Of a stretch of DNA of 49,948 nucleotides, positions 49,767-49,948 are shown piece after piece. Made by a program: the position numbers and the translations under genes. Position 1 is the stretch's first letter, and every line of letters starts with the position of its first letter. Source of the stretch: Verrucomicrobiota bacterium (lineage in GTDB: Bacteria; Verrucomicrobiota; Verrucomicrobiia; Opitutales; Opitutaceae); NCBI GenBank assembly GCA_023457035.1, contig JAEWNN010000082.1, positions 1 to 49,948 of the forward strand, read 5' to 3'. Below the pieces are notes generated by a model that was not told the origin of the DNA, ran no database searches, and worked only from the letters and a program-made list of their open reading frames with translations.

Positions 49767-49948
49767 TCAGGGAATGACCAGGACCATGCCGGCGCGGAGC
49801 ATGTCGGGATTCTTGAGCTTCGCGCGGTTGGCGGCGACGATCTTGTCCCACTTGTTCGGTGACTGATAGTATTTGAAGGAGATGATCGAGAGGTTCTCGC
49901 CGTCGGCGACGGTGTGGGTGCGCAACGGGCCGGCGACCTGCGCCGGCC
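49767..49948 (-). CDS. LysM-domain protein, 3' end only
   Basis: The visible 60 codons end at TGA (49767-49769); the gene continues past the window edge. The sequence 'HTVADGENLSIISFKYYQSP' then 'NKWDKIVAANRAKLKNPDMLRAGMVLVIP' is a complete LysM domain, the peptidoglycan/chitin-binding module, placed at the extreme C-terminus. The upstream part is unseen, so it could be a YgaU/LysM-type small protein or the end of a cell-wall enzyme. Confidence 0.85.
   Translation of the reverse strand, partial: PAQVAGPLRTHTVADGENLSIISFKYYQSPNKWDKIVAANRAKLKNPDMLRAGMVLVIP

Noticed and set aside
1..49948. tRNA, rRNA, riboswitch, insertion sequence or prophage genes
   Set aside because: None recognised by eye; the intergenic regions contain palindromes and repeats but no cloverleaf-like or transposase-coding sequence.

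Overview
The window is about 50 kb of very GC-rich, densely packed bacterial DNA with strong G/C preference at third codon positions. DUF4177-type and PEGA-domain proteins, a Hanks-type kinase fused to PEGA and FGE-like domains, an FHA/ABCG fusion and GTAG-headed intergenic palindromes together suggest a Verrucomicrobiota member, probably of the Opitutaceae. That placement rests on gene style; no rRNA or other phylogenetic marker is present.

Layout. (1) 1-8.7 kb: housekeeping and unknown genes (HDOD protein, DUF4177/three-repeat protein, AsmA-like protein, YjdM/PhnA, PrmB methyltransferase, BamE-like lipoprotein-type protein, TVP38-family membrane protein). (2) 8.8-14.8 kb: a chorismatase of the FkbO/Hyg5/XanB2 family, an adenylating ligase of aryl-ACP/CoA ligase type, and an ABC-2 exporter pair. 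(3) 14.8-23.2 kb: a phospho-signalling block with a PEGA/TolB-like protein, a Ser/Thr kinase, an FHA-FHA-ABCG transporter and a PP2C phosphatase. The first two of these genes are each cut by an in-frame TAG. (4) 23.2-42.7 kb: a large lipid/polyketide cluster resembling flexirubin, dialkylresorcinol and aryl-polyene clusters. It has a BtrH-like protein, DarB-type KAS III, DarA-type flavodoxin-like protein, two ACPs, a KAS II, a second ketosynthase with a chain-length-factor-like partner, LpxL-like and PlsC-like acyltransferases, a glycosyltransferase, LolA, an MMPL exporter, and three separate B12-binding radical SAM enzymes. (5) 42.7-49.9 kb: a repeat-rich stretch around a small lipoprotein gene, a lipoate ligase, a polyprenyl-type glycosyltransferase, an AEC transporter, a TPR-like membrane protein and the end of a LysM gene.

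How the genes fit together (inference): chorismatase would make a hydroxybenzoate that the ligase loads as an aryl starter. The two ACPs and ketosynthases would extend it to a polyene-type chain, DarA/DarB would make an alkylresorcinol partner, the acyltransferases would join the pieces, and LolA, MMPL and perhaps the ABC pair would move the product to the outer membrane. No ketoreductase or dehydratase is visible here. The three B12-radical SAM enzymes are the most unusual part: such enzymes next to ketosynthases and ACPs recall candidate ladderane-lipid clusters of anammox bacteria, so radical methylation or cyclisation of a polyene is a reasonable hypothesis.

Intergenic DNA carries a family of roughly 24-bp palindromes headed by GTAG(G), often in head-out inverted pairs, which look like REP/BIME elements. 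No transposase, CRISPR array, tRNA or rRNA was seen.
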